Assembly: GCF_001693755.1 (NCBI RefSeq)
Contig: NZ_LYST01000043.1
Location: forward strand, 248,001-312,000
Source of the DNA: Gilliamella sp. wkB171
GTDB lineage: Bacteria; Pseudomonadota; Gammaproteobacteria; Enterobacterales; Orbaceae
Direction: 5' to 3'
Length of the DNA stretch: 64,000 bases
The position numbers and the translations under genes were made by a program. Below are positions 1 through 8,802 of this stretch, one piece after another (the first letter of the stretch is position 1; each line of letters opens with the position of its first letter). The notes below the pieces were generated by a model. The model was not told the origin of the DNA. It made no database searches and was given only the letters and a program-made list of their open reading frames with translations.

Positions 1-866
1 TTTTGTGCCGACATACTCAATTGCACTTTTTGAGAGGTGATCCAACCAATCAATATTTTTTCATTAACATTAAGGGGAATTGATAAAATATCCGAACCAT
101 TCAAATCGGTACTTAAAACCCCTGTGCTAATTGTGTAACCATTTAACCCATGCAATAAATTAAATAGTGTTGCCCTATCACTCACATGAATGCTTTTTTT
201 ATGATAGACCGTACTTAAAATCTCTTCAGAAAAATAAAACGAATTATATTCACCTTGCTCAAATGATAAATACGGATAATCTTCCAGATCATGTAAGGTT
301 AAGGATTTCATCGCAGCTAAAGGATGATGGGTACTAATAAACACATGTGGATCAGCTTCAAACAGAGGATTAAACGTTAAACGATGCTCTTTAAGTAACC
401 GCAATATGACTTTTTGATTAAAATCAGTTAAATAGAGTATACCCACTTCACTACGTAAATTAGCCACATCGGTAATAATGTCGTAAGTTCGCGTTTCACG
501 TAAGGTAAATTCATATTCGTCAGTATGATTCTTCTTGATTAAATTAACAAATGCATTCACAGCAAACGCATAGTGTTGGGTCGAAATGCTACATAGTTGC
601 TTTGATGGCGCCTTTTTAGCATAGTGCTGTTCTAATAACTCAGCTTGATCCAATACTTGTTTGGCATACCCCAAGAACTCTACACCATCGGTTGATAAAG
701 ATACTCCCTTTGAAGTACGTACAAAAATTTCAATGCCAAATTCGGCCTCTAACTCTTTAACCGCTGTCGACAAGCTAGGTTGGGTAATATATAAATTTTT
801 AGCCGCTTCATTAATAGACCCTGATCGAGCAATTTCTAAAATATAGCGTAATTGTTGTAATTTCAT
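1..866 (-). CDS. LysR-family transcriptional regulator (C-terminus cut by window edge)
   Basis: Reading down from an ATG at 864-866, 288 codons stay open to the window edge. The N-terminus begins MKLQQLRYILEIARSGSI and continues into an HTH with ITQPSLSTAVKELE (about residues 28-41), the LysR DNA-binding pattern. The rest fits the periplasmic-binding-protein-like effector domain. LysR proteins are usually about 300 residues, so only some 10-15 residues should be missing. The effector and target genes cannot be told from sequence. The gene upstream on its own strand is an MBL-fold hydrolase more than 300 bp away, so a functional link is not established. Confidence 0.9.
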   Translation of the reverse strand, partial: MKLQQLRYILEIARSGSINEAAKNLYITQPSLSTAVKELEAEFGIEIFVRTSKGVSLSTDGVEFLGYAKQVLDQAELLEQHYAKKAPSKQLCSISTQHYAFAVNAFVNLIKKNHTDEYEFTLRETRTYDIITDVANLRSEVGILYLTDFNQKVILRLLKEHRLTFNPLFEADPHVFISTHHPLAAMKSLTLHDLEDYPYLSFEQGEYNSFYFSEEILSTVYHKKSIHVSDRATLFNLLHGLNGYTISTGVLSTDLNGSDILSIPLNVNEKILIGWITSQKVQLSMSAQ

Positions 867-1188
867 AACGTGAATTAATTAAGTTTTTTCAGCACATCAT
901 TTGCCTTGATATGATTTAGAATATAACAGATATTAATGATTATAAGATAGACAAACTTAAAAAATTAAATCAAATAATTATTAGTTCATTTTTATCTAAA
1001 ATGTTCTTAAAACATCATCCTACTAATGAAAAACACGCAATAAATTACCTACCATTAATTTTTTCATCCACATAATGCATAGCAGACTTTGGCAACTCAT
1101 CATTCACATTTTAATTAAAAAGTACTAGCTAACACCGCGTATTTTATATTTAGAATCTAGGTATCAATATTAAACATTATGCTTGTGT
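867..1188. other. Intergenic, no gene seen
   Basis: This AT-rich stretch lies between the LysR gene start and the end of the MBL-fold gene. I see no convincing ORF, RNA or strong hairpin. It should contain the promoter of the LysR gene, but no clear boxes stand out. Confidence 0.5.
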
Positions 1189-1926
1189 TTATGAATTTTC
1201 GATTAACTCATTGTCTAAAATCAGTATATCTTGCCAGTTACCTTTATAACTGCCCCCATGATAACAAATCATCTCATCAATCTCATAATTCATTAGATTT
1301 TTTATAGAACTTTGGGCTTGAGCTAAATCATAAGCAAACTCTGGAAAAGGTATAACTAATTTACCATTAGCCAGAACAAGTGCATCACCCGCTATCAGGG
1401 TTTTATTTTCCTTTATATATAATGATATGTGACCTTGGGTATGCCCAGGCGTAAAAATAACCTCTACCCCTTTACCAATAGGTAAAACTTGATGGTTGTG
1501 CAAAATATCATCTACCTCAACACCTTCTATATTTTCTAATATTTTATGGAAGATCAGTGCTTGTTGCTTATCATTATCCGACAAGAAAGGATATCTTTTT
1601 TCTGCTTGCTCTAAACGCAATGGTTTTTTATGCTTTTCTATATAGGCTTTTTCTATACTTGATGACAATATTTGAATATGAGGAAATCTTTTCTTAAATT
1701 CTGCTAACGAACCTATATGATCAAAATCATGGTGCGTAATGATAATATGAGATAACTTATTTAAATCAAGATCACTCTTTTTTGCTGCTGCTTCAAATAA
1801 CTCAAACTGACAAGGATACCCCGCATCAATTAATATCATATGACTATCATCTTGTATAATTACAGGATTAATTATCTGCTCAATACCGTTATATTCAAAC
1901 TTTATAGCAAGTACAATTATTTTCAT
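1189..1926 (-). CDS. MBL-fold metallo-hydrolase
   Basis: A 245-residue protein of the metallo-beta-lactamase fold. The metal site is visible as THHDFDHIG (residues 64-72), followed by TPGHTQGHISL, AGDAL and CYHGG, which supply the later His, Asp and His ligands. The first motif is H-H-D-F-D-H, so the third ligand position holds Asp rather than the usual His, a variant seen in some subfamilies. An AAGGTGAG ribosome-binding site precedes the ATG at 1926. Candidate roles are glyoxalase II-like or lactonase-like hydrolysis; the substrate is not predictable. It stands alone, with no co-directional neighbour close by. Confidence 0.85.
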   Translation of the reverse strand: MKIIVLAIKFEYNGIEQIINPVIIQDDSHMILIDAGYPCQFELFEAAAKKSDLDLNKLSHIIITHHDFDHIGSLAEFKKRFPHIQILSSSIEKAYIEKHKKPLRLEQAEKRYPFLSDNDKQQALIFHKILENIEGVEVDDILHNHQVLPIGKGVEVIFTPGHTQGHISLYIKENKTLIAGDALVLANGKLVIPFPEFAYDLAQAQSSIKNLMNYEIDEMICYHGGSYKGNWQDILILDNELIENS

Positions 1927-2534
1927 TTTATGCTCACCTTATTCGATACTTATATCCGTAAGTTAATTAGCCTCTATTGGTATTATTGAACCACGCTATG
2001 TATCACTATAGCTTACTGACAATATAACATATGGTTAATCAATTAACTGTTGATTTTTATCATTCAACTACCTAAGACATTTTAGCAATACTTAACAAAC
2101 AGACAAAAATTTTACCTTCATTGTTAATAAAGCTTAATCTTTCTTGTTTTTATAAATTGTAAAAATAAGCTGTGGTAAAGGTATTTAATAATCAGTCTAA
2201 ACAGAATTTTTGAGCAGATATTTTACTATATTGAACTTAACAAGATTGAGTTGTCTGAATACAAAAAAAGAATATATGCCGCGAATGTTAAGGGCCTATG
2301 TATTAATTGTGTGTTGCTTAAAGCACATCAAAATGTCTGTTTATGTGTGGCTATTAGCTGAAACAAGCTAGGTGATAGTTGATATAAAGTTGAAATAAAG
2401 GCACATAATTACAATTTCATACTTAACCCATTTATCTTAATAAAATACTTTAGGGCATTTTTATATGCTTAAACTAAAGGCTTCCTGCGGATAGGCTATT
2501 AAACTGTAAAAATCTACTTCCTCAAATTTTTGCT
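1927..2534. other. Intergenic before CRISPR array, no gene seen
   Basis: About 600 bp of AT-rich sequence lie between the MBL-fold gene and the leader-distal end of the CRISPR array. I see no credible ORF and no cas remnant. The segment CGAATGTTAAGGG near 2282 weakly resembles CGCAACGTTAAGGG near 3248 on the other side of the array. Confidence 0.45.
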
Positions 2535-2922
2535 TTTTTTGACTACCTACACAGTATTGAGCCTTTTATTTTTAAAAGACGGGTTATAATGAACTATCTA
2601 AACTACCTACACGGTATTGAGCGAGTGGATGCTAGAACAGATCCGAGGATCTTGTTTCTAAACTACCTACACGGTATTGAGCTGGTTGCCACAATTCGTT
2701 TACCCGGCATAAATTTTCTAAACTACCTACACGGTATTGAGCATCAGTTCTTTATTAGCTATAAATCGGCGGATTTTCTAAACTACCTACACGGTATTGA
2801 GCTCTCGTGTAACTCTTTTCCTTTCATGTCAAATTTTCTAAACTACCTACACGGTATTGAGCAGTTAAAAGATTAGTTTTTGGTTTCTGCTTCGTTTCTA
2901 AACTACCTACACGGTATTGAGC
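2535..2922 (-). CRISPR. Type I-F-like CRISPR array, 7 repeats, 6 spacers, no cas genes
   Basis: Seven 28-bp repeats occur at 2535, 2595, 2655, 2715, 2775, 2835 and 2895, an exact 60-bp period that leaves six unique 32-bp spacers. Each of the last five repeats starts TTTCTAAACTACC and ends ACGGTATTGAGC. The 2595 copy has one mismatch and the 2535 copy four. Length, spacer size and layout match type I-F, whose canonical repeat in this orientation begins TTTCTTAGCTGCC and ends CGGCAGTGAAC. By that alignment the transcript runs on the minus strand, with the leader above 2922 and the degenerate repeat at the leader-distal end. No cas gene lies in this window, so any Cas proteins must act from elsewhere, or the array may be inactive. 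Confidence 0.93.
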
Positions 2923-3060
2923 TAGAACAGCACATACTATAATCGCCTTTGGCATAAAGGTAAATATTGTTTTATTACTTAAAAACCCTTTTTTTTAACT
3001 GTTTTTTAATACTTTGATTTTATTAATCTTTAAATCTAGCGAAAAAAAAGGGTAAAAATA
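2923..3060 (-). promoter_or_regulatory. Probable CRISPR leader
   Basis: AT-rich sequence abuts the intact, leader-proximal repeat at 2895-2922, and contains homopolymeric A/T runs on the side from which minus-strand transcription would enter the array. Placement follows from repeat orientation and from the degenerate repeat being at the other end. No exact promoter can be assigned. Confidence 0.5.
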
Positions 3061-3535
3061 AGTAGGTAATTATTGATAATGTTTCAATGATATTGACTTG
3101 AAACAGGCTGTTTGAAATCTAATGCGAACAAATTACAATTTATAATTACTCTGCTCGACAATTTATTTAACAATATTAAAAATACATCAATTGCTTTTTA
3201 TTCAAAACAGTAACAACTACCATTGATAAACAAAAATATACTTTAAATCGCAACGTTAAGGGAGTGTGTCAAATATTCTTGTTAGCTTTGAGTTTATATG
3301 GATAGCTGCACATTATGACCATTACATTGAAACAGTGCATTAGGTATATTAAGATCGCTTACTGCAAAAGTATTGAAATTGTTGAAGTCGTTCTATTAGT
3401 TTAGCTTAAATATATTTATGTTATTATGATTAATATTCTGAATCTTTTGTGTTCCACGCTTTATTAGCTAAATATATTAAAACAAAATTTATCATCAATT
3501 ACGGTTAGCTAACAATCAAAAGCAAAATCTAATCA
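3061..3535. other. Intergenic, no gene seen
   Basis: AT-rich sequence between the leader and the end of yfcA. A GGGAGTGTGTCAAA string at about 3260 looks like the end of some insertion sequences, but no matching second end or transposase is present. No ORF is supported. Confidence 0.4.
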
Positions 3536-4288
3536 TCAGAAGAAGTTCTCATAAATCAACTTAATGCTCATAACTGTAGAAACAATAATCAACATCGGTC
3601 TTATTAATTTTCTTCCTTTCGCAATAACCATTTTAGCGCCTAATCTTGCGCCGATGAATTGTCCGACTAACATGACTAAACCTATCGACCAGACCACTTG
3701 TCCACCCATAATAAAAAATAACAATCCCGCTAAGTTTGAGGTAAAGTTTAGGACTTTGGTATGAGCAGTTGCTTTTGTCAGATTAAATCCGGCAAGGGTA
3801 ATATAGGCTAAAGCATAGAAGGAACCGGCACCGGGTCCAAAAAAGCCGTCATAAAAACCAATTGCTAACGCCGGAATAAGGGCAAATTGTAGGGTGGTCA
3901 GGCGGCTTTTGCGGTCTTGTTCTCCGATTGTTGGTGAGAGTAGGAAATACAACCCAACACTGATCGTTAATATCGGTAATAATAGTCTTAGAAAATCGGC
4001 TTGGATATGCATCACCGAAACAGTACCAACTGCGGAGCCGATAAAGGCGAAGATAATTGCGATTTTTTGTTCTCTAAGGTTGACCATGCGCTCACGGATA
4101 AAGTAGAGACTAGCCGAGAATGATCCACCACAACTTTGTAACTTATTAGTCGCTAAGGCACTAGCCGGCGGTAAACCGACTGCCAATAGTGCCGGCACGG
4201 TAAGTAACCCTCCTCCACCGGCAATTGAGTCGATAAATCCCGCTAAAACTGCTATGGCAAATAGCAGAATAAGAAGTTCGTAATTCAT
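3536..4288 (-). CDS. yfcA: TSUP-family membrane transporter (YfcA/TauE-SafE type)
   Basis: A 250-residue polytopic inner-membrane protein with about eight hydrophobic segments. It carries the conserved N-terminal [19 protein letters not shown] and the mid-protein [15 protein letters not shown], both hallmarks of the TauE/SafE (TSUP) anion exporter family. In E. coli, yfcA lies near aroC and prmB, as here, with mepA between aroC and yfcA. Here mepA is absent and the ATG overlaps the aroC stop (ATGA at 4285-4288), so the two are translationally coupled. The transported anion is unknown; sulfite or sulfonate-related compounds are typical of the family. Confidence 0.9.
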   Translation of the reverse strand: MNYELLILLFAIAVLAGFIDSIAGGGGLLTVPALLAVGLPPASALATNKLQSCGGSFSASLYFIRERMVNLREQKIAIIFAFIGSAVGTVSVMHIQADFLRLLLPILTISVGLYFLLSPTIGEQDRKSRLTTLQFALIPALAIGFYDGFFGPGAGSFYALAYITLAGFNLTKATAHTKVLNFTSNLAGLLFFIMGGQVVWSIGLVMLVGQFIGARLGAKMVIAKGRKLIRPMLIIVSTVMSIKLIYENFF

Positions 4289-5358
4289 CGCGGATCCACA
4301 TCACTGCATTGAGCACGATAACGAAGGTAGTGATCCATTAAAACAATAGCAACCATTGCTTCAGCGATGGGAACTGCTCTTATACCCACGCATGGATCAT
4401 GCCGACCATGCGTCGATACTTCAACGGCTTCACCTTGTACATTAATCGATCGACCTGCAATTTCAATGCTTGGGGTAGGTTTTAAGGCAATGTTGGCTAA
4501 AATGGTTTGACCAGAGCTGATACCACCTAAGATGCCACCGGCGTGGTTGGATAAAAATCCTTGTGGGCTGATCTCGTCGCGATTTTCGCTACCACGTTTA
4601 GTAATAACAGCAAAGCCATCACCTATTTCGACCCCTTTAACTGCATTAATACTCATTAATGCATGGGCCAATTCAGCATCTAACTTATCAAAAACTGGTT
4701 CACCCAGCCCAACCGGTACATTTTCAGCGACAACAGTGACTTTCGCACCAATTGAATCACCCTCTTTTTTTAATTTTCTTAATAATTCATCAAGTTGCTC
4801 AAGTTTACTTTCATCAGCACAAAAAAAGGAATTTTGTTCAACTTGTTGCCAATCTCTTAATTGACATTCTATATCACCCATTTGAGCTAAATAACCACGA
4901 ATAGTAATGCCCAGTTTTTCGTTTAAATATTTTTTTGCTATAGCACCTGCCGCAACACGCATTGCCGTTTCACGCGCCGATGATCGACCGCCACCTCGGT
5001 AATCACGTATGCCATATTTTTTTTGGTAAGTGTAGTCAGCATGACTAGGGCGGAAGATATCTTTAATTTTGCTATAATCTTGTGAACGTTGATCGGTATT
5101 TTCAATCAACAAACCGATACTGGTGCCGGTTGTGACACCATCAAAAACACCTGATAATATTTTAACTTGATCTGCTTCGCGGCGCTGCGTGGTATAACGA
5201 GAAGAACCAGGACGGCGTCGATCGAGATCGTGCTGCATATCTGATTCAGTTAAAGCAAGTCCCGGCGGTACGCCATCTACAACACATCCTAATGCTATGC
5301 CATGTGATTCGCCAAAAGTGGTGACTTTAAATAACTTACCGATCGAGTTTCCAGACAT
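4285..5358 (-). CDS. aroC: Chorismate synthase
   Basis: AroC catalyses the last shikimate-pathway step, 5-enolpyruvylshikimate-3-phosphate to chorismate, using reduced FMN. The sequence begins [10 protein letters not shown] and continues TTFGESHG, the family signature, followed by [15 protein letters not shown] and [18 protein letters not shown] start it at 5358 because the family begins with this M-x-GN-x-IG motif; an upstream in-frame extension to 5373 adds five unconserved residues. It follows prmB by about 30 bp and overlaps yfcA by 4 bp, so prmB-aroC-yfcA is probably one operon. The product feeds pheA (29.5 kb) and other aromatic pathways. Confidence 0.97.
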   Translation of the reverse strand: MSGNSIGKLFKVTTFGESHGIALGCVVDGVPPGLALTESDMQHDLDRRRPGSSRYTTQRREADQVKILSGVFDGVTTGTSIGLLIENTDQRSQDYSKIKDIFRPSHADYTYQKKYGIRDYRGGGRSSARETAMRVAAGAIAKKYLNEKLGITIRGYLAQMGDIECQLRDWQQVEQNSFFCADESKLEQLDELLRKLKKEGDSIGAKVTVVAENVPVGLGEPVFDKLDAELAHALMSINAVKGVEIGDGFAVITKRGSENRDEISPQGFLSNHAGGILGGISSGQTILANIALKPTPSIEIAGRSINVQGEAVEVSTHGRHDPCVGIRAVPIAEAMVAIVLMDHYLRYRAQCSDVDPR

Positions 5359-5387
5359 AAATTTTATTTCCAATGATTAATAACACA

Positions 5388-6281
5388 TTATTTAAAATAG
5401 TGATGAAATTCTATTAAGGTTTGACACGATATTGAAAACACGCCAAGTCCACCATGTTCGAACGTTATCCAATTGAATGGAATATCAGGATATTGTTCTT
5501 GCAAACTGATCCAACTATTTCCTACTTCACATATTAAAACACCATTTGGTGTTAGATAATTGACAGCATCACGTAAAATTCTTTTAACCAAATCTAAGCC
5601 ATCAACGCCTGCTTCTAATGCCAATTTAGGTTCATATAAAAACTCATCAGGGAGATCACTCATGTCTTCGTCATCAACATACGGAGGATTTGAGACAATA
5701 ACATCATATTTTTTAACCGGCAGATTATCAAATAAATCCGATAATATCGGCGTTACTTGAAATTGCATCTCATGTAATTCAATATTCGTTTGCGCAACAT
5801 CTAACGCTTCTAATGATATGTCAGAAATATCAACTTGCGCATCAGGAAATGCATAAGCACAGGCAATACCAATACAACCGCTACCTGTACACATATCTAA
5901 TATTGAGTTTGGCTCAGTTGTTAACAAGTTGGAAAAGTGATTATCAATTAATTCACCAATTGGTGAGCGCGGTATTAACACCCGCTCATCAACGTAAAAT
6001 TGGTGACCACAAAACCAAGCTTGATTAGTTAAATAAGGCGTTGGAACACGATCTTCAATCCGTTTTTGAATCAGTTCAAGTAATTGTTGTTTTTCAGACT
6101 CAGTAAGACTGCTGGCATAAAATTCTGGCGGAATAAATAATGATAAACCTAGTGTCGTTAAAATAAGCTGCTTGGCTTCATCAATCGGGTTATCAGTTCC
6201 ATGACCTAAATAGATTTCAGACTGGCTAAATTGGGAGGTTGTCCAGCGTATAAAGTCCTGAACAGTGCGTAAGTTTTCCAT
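5388..6281 (-). CDS. prmB: Release-factor/L3 glutamine N5-methyltransferase
   Basis: A 297-residue SAM-dependent methyltransferase. LDMCTGSGCIGIACA is the SAM-binding loop and SNPPYVDDEDM the catalytic NPPY motif that binds the target glutamine amide. The N-terminal helical domain (about 90 residues) is typical of the HemK/PrmB family. Its position directly upstream of aroC matches E. coli prmB, which methylates ribosomal protein L3; hemK/prmC would normally sit beside prfA. PrmC remains the less likely alternative. Confidence 0.9.
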   Translation of the reverse strand: MENLRTVQDFIRWTTSQFSQSEIYLGHGTDNPIDEAKQLILTTLGLSLFIPPEFYASSLTESEKQQLLELIQKRIEDRVPTPYLTNQAWFCGHQFYVDERVLIPRSPIGELIDNHFSNLLTTEPNSILDMCTGSGCIGIACAYAFPDAQVDISDISLEALDVAQTNIELHEMQFQVTPILSDLFDNLPVKKYDVIVSNPPYVDDEDMSDLPDEFLYEPKLALEAGVDGLDLVKRILRDAVNYLTPNGVLICEVGNSWISLQEQYPDIPFNWITFEHGGLGVFSISCQTLIEFHHYFK

Positions 6282-6434
6282 AATGGCTCCAAATATTCTA
6301 GGAGGAGGAAGGTTTTACTCGTCACTTTCGGTCTTGTTAACGTGAATGCATATTGTCAAAGTAACATTGAAAGTCACTCCTGACAGTTAAAACCTGACGG
6401 CTTTTATCCTTCAATGACTAAATAATAAAATTTA

Positions 6435-6522
6435 TGGCGGTGAGGAAGGGATTCGAACCCTTGATACGTTGCCGTATACACACTTTCCAGGCGTGCTCCT
6501 TCAACCACTCGGACACCTCACC
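6435..6522 (-). tRNA. serT-like: tRNA-Ser (anticodon GGA)
   Basis: On the minus strand the RNA starts GGTGAGGTGTCCGAGTGG and has the anticodon arm CACGC-CTGGAAA-GTGTG, giving anticodon GGA. It has the long serine variable arm (TATACGGCAACGTATC), a GGTTCGAATC T-loop and an encoded CCA at 6435-6437. It is 88 nt long with CCA, like E. coli tRNA-Ser(GGA), to which it is nearly identical. It reads UCC and UCU codons. Confidence 0.98.
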
Positions 6523-6592
6523 AAAATTTCTCAACCCGCTAATTAAAGCAGGTTGCATACTATAATGATCACAAGCTAATTAATCAAGCTTT

Positions 6593-6682
6593 TTAGTTCA
6601 TTATAACAATGGTACCAAATGTGGCTAAAACAGCTAATATTGCTACAACAGTAACTAAAGCAAATTTTAAATTTGTACACAT
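6593..6682 (-). CDS. cydH: Small membrane subunit of cytochrome bd oxidase (CydH/CydY, YnhF)
   Basis: A 29-residue ORF with a GGAGAT ribosome-binding site 9 nt before its ATG. It starts MCTNLKFALVT and continues as one transmembrane helix ending IVIMN. E. coli YnhF is also 29 residues and starts MSTDLKFSLVT, so length and N-terminal pattern agree. YnhF was found in the cryo-EM structures of E. coli cytochrome bd-I as a fourth subunit (CydH or CydY) next to CydA. It lies 38 bp downstream of prc on the same strand, far from cydABX at 52.4-55.3 kb; E. coli ynhF is likewise unlinked to cydAB. The call rests on remembered family sequence, not on a search. Confidence 0.75.
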   Translation of the reverse strand: MCTNLKFALVTVVAILAVLATFGTIVIMN

Positions 6683-6720
6683 TTTTTATTATCTCCAATT
6701 ATTTTCTTTCAAATTCAGCT

Positions 6721-8793
6721 TTATTTAATTGATTCATTTAATGAAATAACCTTACTAATACTTTGGCTAGCATCAATTTTTGGATACTTAGGGGCTAAAT
6801 CCAATAGAATTTCAACCGCTTCATTTAAATAAGCATCGGGTATTTTATAGTCTTTTGGTAAATCTTCTAATTTAGCTATAGCTGGTTTTCCTTCACGAGC
6901 TAAACGTTCATTCATTCTTTTTAAATCACGCTCATCATTAACTTTTCGCTCTGCTTCACGCGATTTTTTGTTTAATGAAACAATGTACTGACGATCCTTT
7001 TTGTTATTAAAATCACTGATATCTTGTTCAAGATAGATAAATTCAGGATTTTTAGCTATTCGGGTTAAATGCTTAGCTGTTAAATCAGGTAAAAGCGGTT
7101 TAACATTAGCAACAGTCAAATATTCAGACGAAGGAATTTTATCCCATGGCATAGCATTATCTAAGAAACGCTCACCTGTTTCGTCCATATATTTGGTTTT
7201 ACTCATTTCAATGTCAGGCTCAACCCCTTTGAGTTGGGTACTACCACCGTTTATACGGTAAAATTTTTGTACAGTATATTGCACACCACCAAGTTCAGGC
7301 CAATTTGGATGTAATCTTGAATCAGAAGGATAAGCAATATTACGAGAAGTCTGTACCGTGCCTTTACCATAAGTTGTTTCACCAACAATTACAGCGCGTC
7401 CATAATCTTGCATTGCTGCGGCAAAAATTTCAGAAGCCGAAGCACTATATCGATTAACCATTACAACGATAGGGCCTGCATAGTCAACGCCTTTATTTTT
7501 ATCGTCATAAACGGCAACTTTTTGTAAATTATCACGAACTTGTACTACAGGTCCATTGTCAATAAATAATCCGGTTAGGGTAATTACTTCAGCTAATGAA
7601 CCGCCGCCATTATCACGTAAATCAATAACTAACCCTTGCAATTGTTCGTTTTTAGCTTGCAATAATAGATCGTGAACTTTATCAGTTAATCCCATATAAA
7701 AGCTTGGTATTTCAAGAACACCTACTTTGCCTCGTTCATTATTGATGATTTTTAATTTGGCTTCGCGATCTTCAAAATGAATTTTATCTCGGGTTAGTTC
7801 AATAATTTTAGATTTGCTATTGTTACCGGCTGGTAAAATTTCTAATCTAACTACTGTACCTTTTGGACCACGGATTTTATCGACAATATCGTCTAAGCGC
7901 CAGCCGATAACATCTTCGATAGCTGAATTCTTTTGACCAACACCGATAATTTTATCACCAACAGCGAGCAACTTACTTTTTTCAGCAGGCCCACCGGTGA
8001 CAAAAGACATGATGACCGTATAATCATCTTGTTGGCTGAGCGTTGCTCCAATACCTTCAAAAGATAAACTCATTTCAGAATCAAAATCACGTTTTGAACG
8101 CGGTGCTAGATAACTGGTATGAGGATCAATTTCACGCGCAAATGCATTCATAAACACTTGAAATGCATCTTCATTATTGGATTGTAAAATGGTTTTTATC
8201 ACACGATTATATCGTTTGGTTAGTGCTTCACGGATTTGTGTTTCATTTTTACCAGATAAAGATAAACTGAGTTCGTCATATTTAACACGTTTATCCCAAT
8301 AGGTATCAAGTTCTTTTTCAGAAGTTGGCCAGGCAATATCTTCACGTTTAAAATCAATTTCGTCATTATTGGTGAAATCCATTGGGCGCTGCAAAACCTC
8401 AAGAGCATATTTATAACGGTCATAACGCTTTTGCAAAGCGAGATTATAAATATCGTAAGCAGTTTTCAAATTACCATCTAATAATTCTTGTCCAAGCGAA
8501 TCTTGCCTATTTCGAAAACTATCCACATCACTTTGAATAAATATTGCTTTGCTACCATCAAGCATTTTGAAATAGCGATCAAAAATTTTAGCTGAAAAAG
8601 CACCATCTAAAGCAAAATTACGATAATGCGATTGAGTGAAATAGTTAGTAACTCTTCTCGCCACAACTTGATGTATATCATCTTGTTTAAGAGCAGGTAT
8701 TTGCTCGTTATTAACCTGCTTAGCCTGCGTACTTTGGCTAACGATACATAAAACAAGGCTTAATTTGATAACAACTTTGAGTAATTTATTCAT
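6721..8793 (-). CDS. prc: Tail-specific periplasmic protease Prc (S41)
   Basis: A 690-residue periplasmic protease with an N-terminal signal peptide (hydrophobic LLKVVIKLSLVLCIVSQ, cleaved near STQAK). A PDZ domain lies at about residues 240-325. The S41 catalytic segment reads NRYSASASEIFAAAMQDYG, then VGETTYGKGTVQT, providing the Ser and Lys dyad. Prc trims proteins from their C-termini, for example PBP3 and, with NlpI, murein hydrolases such as MepS. It is preceded by proQ with only 9 bp between them, the same order as in E. coli, so proQ-prc is a likely operon. Confidence 0.96.
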   Translation of the reverse strand: MNKLLKVVIKLSLVLCIVSQSTQAKQVNNEQIPALKQDDIHQVVARRVTNYFTQSHYRNFALDGAFSAKIFDRYFKMLDGSKAIFIQSDVDSFRNRQDSLGQELLDGNLKTAYDIYNLALQKRYDRYKYALEVLQRPMDFTNNDEIDFKREDIAWPTSEKELDTYWDKRVKYDELSLSLSGKNETQIREALTKRYNRVIKTILQSNNEDAFQVFMNAFAREIDPHTSYLAPRSKRDFDSEMSLSFEGIGATLSQQDDYTVIMSFVTGGPAEKSKLLAVGDKIIGVGQKNSAIEDVIGWRLDDIVDKIRGPKGTVVRLEILPAGNNSKSKIIELTRDKIHFEDREAKLKIINNERGKVGVLEIPSFYMGLTDKVHDLLLQAKNEQLQGLVIDLRDNGGGSLAEVITLTGLFIDNGPVVQVRDNLQKVAVYDDKNKGVDYAGPIVVMVNRYSASASEIFAAAMQDYGRAVIVGETTYGKGTVQTSRNIAYPSDSRLHPNWPELGGVQYTVQKFYRINGGSTQLKGVEPDIEMSKTKYMDETGERFLDNAMPWDKIPSSEYLTVANVKPLLPDLTAKHLTRIAKNPEFIYLEQDISDFNNKKDRQYIVSLNKKSREAERKVNDERDLKRMNERLAREGKPAIAKLEDLPKDYKIPDAYLNEAVEILLDLAPKYPKIDASQSISKVISLNESIK

Positions 8794-8802
8794 GCAAATT
8801 CT

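Noticed and set aside
2589-2876. A 95-codon plus-strand ORF with repeating N-Y-L-H-G-I-E
   Set aside because: It is the CRISPR array itself. The 60-bp period is a multiple of three, so the frame stays open by chance; no start signal or protein logic supports it.
2280-3262. Similar GTTAAGGG-containing segments on both sides of the CRISPR array
   Set aside because: Only about 8-12 matching bases with no clear extension; too weak to call flanking repeats.
3255-3275. GGGAGTGTGTCAAA resembling an insertion-sequence end
   Set aside because: No partner inverted repeat, target duplication or transposase remnant was found nearby.
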